Of a stretch of 18,785 nt of DNA, positions 16,439 through 18,785 are shown piece by piece. Source of the DNA: Alphaproteobacteria bacterium (GTDB taxonomy: Bacteria > Pseudomonadota > Alphaproteobacteria > Rickettsiales > UBA6187). The stretch covers positions 1-18,785 of the forward strand of contig JAJRPW010000202.1 in the NCBI GenBank assembly GCA_024280585.1. The letters are read 5' to 3'. Each line of letters opens with the position of its first letter. Position 1 is the stretch's first letter. The translations under genes were made by a program, and so were the position numbers. The notes under the pieces were generated by a model. It was given only the letters and a program-made list of their open reading frames with translations. It was not told where the DNA came from and ran no database searches.

Positions 16439-16966
16439 ATGCTTGCAGATACAACATTAGAAGGCAAAATAAATGATGCGGTAGCACCTTCTTTAGGGGT
16501 GCTTGGTTACGAATTGGTGCGTATAAAAATGATTACTATCGAGGATCGTAAAACTCTTCAGGTGATGATTGACCGGACTGACATGACACAAGTGGGAGTC
16601 GATGATTGTCAAAAAGCCAGTAATCAGATTTCTGCTGTTTTGGATGTTGAGGATTTTATATCCGAAAAATATCACCTGGAAGTTAGCTCGCCTGGCATAG
16701 ACCGTCCGCTTACCAGACTAAAAGATTTTAAAAACTTCAAGGATCTCGAAGCTAAGATTGAGACTTTTGATAAAATCGGCGAGTCACGAAAATTTCGTGG
16801 TAAATTATTGGGTGTAGACGGCGATAATGTAATGATCGCAACTAATGTTGTTACAATAGACAGCGCTGACGAACAGAAACTGGCTATTAACTTTGAAAAT
16901 ATTAAAAATGCAAAGCTGGTGCTTAATGACGAATTGCTTGCTATGCATAAAAGTACTAACATATAA
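16439..16966 (+). CDS. rimP: Ribosome maturation factor RimP
   Basis: RimP assists late assembly of the 30S subunit. The product has 175 residues from ATG 16439. An in-frame GTG at 16430 would add three residues, and neither start has a strong Shine-Dalgarno sequence. I prefer the ATG because it gives MLADTTLEGKINDAV, close to the family start. Motifs: LGYELVRIKM near residue 25, VMIDR, V..DC.K.S.QISAVLDVED, and the hallmark HLEVSSPGIDRPL, followed by the SH3-like C-terminal domain (FRGKLLGVDGDNVMI, NI..AKLV). The gene starts the rimP-nusA-infB operon and ends 11 bases before nusA. Confidence 0.92.
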   Translation: MLADTTLEGKINDAVAPSLGVLGYELVRIKMITIEDRKTLQVMIDRTDMTQVGVDDCQKASNQISAVLDVEDFISEKYHLEVSSPGIDRPLTRLKDFKNFKDLEAKIETFDKIGESRKFRGKLLGVDGDNVMIATNVVTIDSADEQKLAINFENIKNAKLVLNDELLAMHKSTNI

Positions 16967-16977
16967 GGATAAATATT

Positions 16978-18546
16978 ATGGTTATTTCTACAAGTTTTGG
17001 TAATATGGAAATTTTGCAAATTGCAGATGCGGTTGCGCGTGAAAAAAATATCGATAAAGATGTGATATTGGACGCGATGGAAGGGTCAGTTGCAATCGCC
17101 GCAAGGAAAAAATATGGTTACGACCGTAATATTCGCTCACAAATTGACAGGAAAACCGGTGAAATTAAATTATTCCGTGAAACTGAAGTTGTAGATAATG
17201 ACTATCAGTCAGAAGAGTTGGATGAAGAAGGCAATCCAATTAATAAAGAAACAAAAATTCTGCTAAAAGACGCGCTGGAAAAAGATGCTGATCTAAAGGT
17301 TGGTGATTTTCTTATTGAGCCACTGCCTCCGATTGATCTGGGTCGTGTTGCTGCTCAAACTGCAAAGCAGGTTATAGTGCAAAAAGTACGTGAAGCTGAA
17401 AGAGAGCGTCAATATGAAGACTTTAAGGATCGTGTTGGTGAAGTTATTAATGGAACGGTTAAAAGAATTGAATTTGGCAATATTATTGTTGATTTGGGCA
17501 ATGCCGAAGCGGTTATTCAAAGAAATTCAGTAATTAGAGGTGAGGCTTTCAGGGTTAATGACAGAATCCGTGCATATATTGAAAATGTATCACAGGAAAA
17601 TAAAGGCCCGCAAATATTTTTATCACGTACTGCTCCTGAATTTATGGCTAAATTATTTATGCAGGAAGTGCCTGAGATATACGACGGTATTATTGAAATT
17701 AAAGGCGTTGCCAGAGAGCCTGGTTCGCGCGCGAAAATCGCTGTTGTTTCCAATGATTCCAGTATTGATCCGGTTGGTTCATGTGTCGGAGTTAGGGGCG
17801 CTAGAGTTCAGGCTGTAATAGCTGAATTACAAGGCGAAAAGATCGATATCATCCAATGGTCAGCAGATTCCGCAACGTTTTTGGTTAATGCTTTGGCGCC
17901 AGCTGAAGTTAGCAAAGTTGTGATTGATGAAGAAAAGGAGAAGATCGAAGCGGTTGTCCCAGAAGATCAGCTTAGCCTGGCTATTGGCCGTAGAGGCCAG
18001 AATGTACGTCTGGCTTCGGATTTGGTCGGCTGGAAAATTGATATAATGACTGAGGACGATGAAGCAACAAGAAGAACTGAAGAGTTCCATAAAGTGTCTG
18101 GCTTATTTGTTGAGGCATTAAATGTCGAAGAAATAATTGCACAATTGCTTGTTGCTGAAGATTTTTCATCTGTTGAAGAGCTTGCTTTTGCAGAGATTGA
18201 TGAATTGGCAGCGATTGAAGGTTTCGACGAGGATGTAGCAAAAGAATTGCAGCAACGTGCAAAAGAATATCTGGAGCAAAAGCAAGAAGATGTTGAAACG
18301 GCACTTAAGAAGCTGAAAATAAAGAAAGACCTTCTTGATTTTGAAGGGTTAAGTAGAGAAATTCTGGTCGCTCTTGGTGAAAATAATATTAAATCCCTGG
18401 ATGATTTTGCTGATTTGGCACGAGATGAGTTCATAGAATTAGTGCCTAAATCGGGGCTAAAAAACCCTGAAATTGATGAGCTTATAATGCAGGCTCGTGC
18501 ACATTGGTTTAAAGATGAGGAAGCTGAAAGCAAAGAAAAAGCTTAA
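16978..18546 (+). CDS. nusA: Transcription termination/antitermination factor NusA
   Basis: NusA binds RNA polymerase and nascent RNA, and controls pausing, termination and antitermination. The product has 522 residues, starting at ATG with AAGGATA upstream. Visible domains: the N-terminal RNAP-binding domain (1-150, with EGSVAIAARKKYG), S1 domain (about 151-215, DRVGEVINGTVKRI), KH1 (about 230-300, GVRG at 271-274), KH2 (about 305-370, GRRG at 337-340), and two C-terminal helical repeats (about 375-430 and 450-510). The two C-terminal repeats match the longer proteobacterial form rather than the short Gram-positive one. The acidic tail EEAESKEKA ends the protein. It is followed by infB after 40 bases. 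Confidence 0.96.
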   Translation: MVISTSFGNMEILQIADAVAREKNIDKDVILDAMEGSVAIAARKKYGYDRNIRSQIDRKTGEIKLFRETEVVDNDYQSEELDEEGNPINKETKILLKDALEKDADLKVGDFLIEPLPPIDLGRVAAQTAKQVIVQKVREAERERQYEDFKDRVGEVINGTVKRIEFGNIIVDLGNAEAVIQRNSVIRGEAFRVNDRIRAYIENVSQENKGPQIFLSRTAPEFMAKLFMQEVPEIYDGIIEIKGVAREPGSRAKIAVVSNDSSIDPVGSCVGVRGARVQAVIAELQGEKIDIIQWSADSATFLVNALAPAEVSKVVIDEEKEKIEAVVPEDQLSLAIGRRGQNVRLASDLVGWKIDIMTEDDEATRRTEEFHKVSGLFVEALNVEEIIAQLLVAEDFSSVEELAFAEIDELAAIEGFDEDVAKELQQRAKEYLEQKQEDVETALKKLKIKKDLLDFEGLSREILVALGENNIKSLDDFADLARDEFIELVPKSGLKNPEIDELIMQARAHWFKDEEAESKEKA

Positions 18547-18586
18547 TGTATAGTGTTTTATAAATTTGATATAAGTTGAAGATAAT

Positions 18587-18785
18587 ATGGGCAAAGACCA
18601 GGATAACAAAGGTTCTAAATTAACATTAGGCTCCTCCAAGCTGACACTGGGGGGGGTGAAGGCAGGCAATGTGTCGCAAAGCCTGTCACATGGGCGTGTT
18701 AAAAATGTTCAGGTGGAGGTTAAGAAAAAAAGACGTTCTGTTAGCAAAAAGATAGAGGAAGTTGCGGTTCAACCAAAAATACCCT
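18587..18785 (+). CDS. infB: Translation initiation factor IF-2, N-terminal part (cut by the window edge)
   Basis: The first 66 codons are present from ATG 18587. The peptide begins MGKDQDNKGSKLTLGSSKLT and contains SHGRVKNVQVEVKKKRR, the alphaproteobacterial IF2 N-terminal pattern (SHGRxKxVxVEVKxKR). Position directly after nusA agrees. IF2 brings fMet-tRNA to the 30S subunit as a GTPase; its GTP-binding domain would lie beyond this window. No ylxR-like gene lies between nusA and infB. A run of eight G (18649-18656) occurs early in the gene, in frame as read. Confidence 0.9.
   Translation, partial: MGKDQDNKGSKLTLGSSKLTLGGVKAGNVSQSLSHGRVKNVQVEVKKKRRSVSKKIEEVAVQPKIP

Noticed and set aside
17967..18533. 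A 188-codon minus-strand frame opposite nusA
   Set aside because: It is very rich in serine as the antisense of a Glu/Lys/Ala-rich C-terminus, and nusA itself is unambiguous there.

Overview
The window comes from an AT-leaning alphaproteobacterium. The right half is a bacterial housekeeping block: serB, a class I phaC, miaA, then rimP-nusA-infB. The IF2 N-terminus contains the SHGRxKxVxVEVKKKR-type segment usual in alphaproteobacteria, and infB follows nusA with no gene between them. A class I PHA synthase, a secreted intradiol-dioxygenase-like protein and many long palindromes between genes would suit a Rickettsiales/Holosporales-like, possibly host-associated lineage. That placement is an inference and no marker here proves it.

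Left region (1-11254): after a palindromic element (1-136) and a candidate promoter come two very large tandem genes of 2223 and 1405 codons. Both start with a type IV prepilin leader (KG|FSMVE and RG|FSLIE). Both continue with the same pilin-like head, the same eight cysteine-rich, sushi-like modules, and several LamG-type lectin domains (four in the first, three in the second). The first gene then adds a PKD-like domain and 17 BspA/DUF285-type repeats. They look like paralogous 'modular pilins', adhesins placed on a pilus or pseudopilus by the N-terminal helix. This is the most unusual content of the window.

Middle region (11255-15408): a long inverted repeat (11358-11488), then a secreted intradiol-dioxygenase-like protein that appears to lack two of the four iron ligands. 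It faces the phaC gene of the serB-phaC pair on the minus strand, and a 142-bp palindrome covers both stop codons. serB and phaC overlap by 8 bp and probably form one transcript. Another long inverted repeat lies between serB and miaA.

Right region (15409-18785): miaA (tRNA i6A37 modification) is followed by a candidate promoter, a terminator-like leader hairpin, and the rimP-nusA-infB operon (30S maturation, transcription elongation/termination, translation initiation). infB runs off the right edge.

Four palindromic elements of about 130-142 bp lie at or between gene ends. Two of them (1-136 and 12405-12546) share a conserved core in opposite orientation but have different terminal arms. 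No rRNA, tRNA, CRISPR array, transposase or phage gene was seen.
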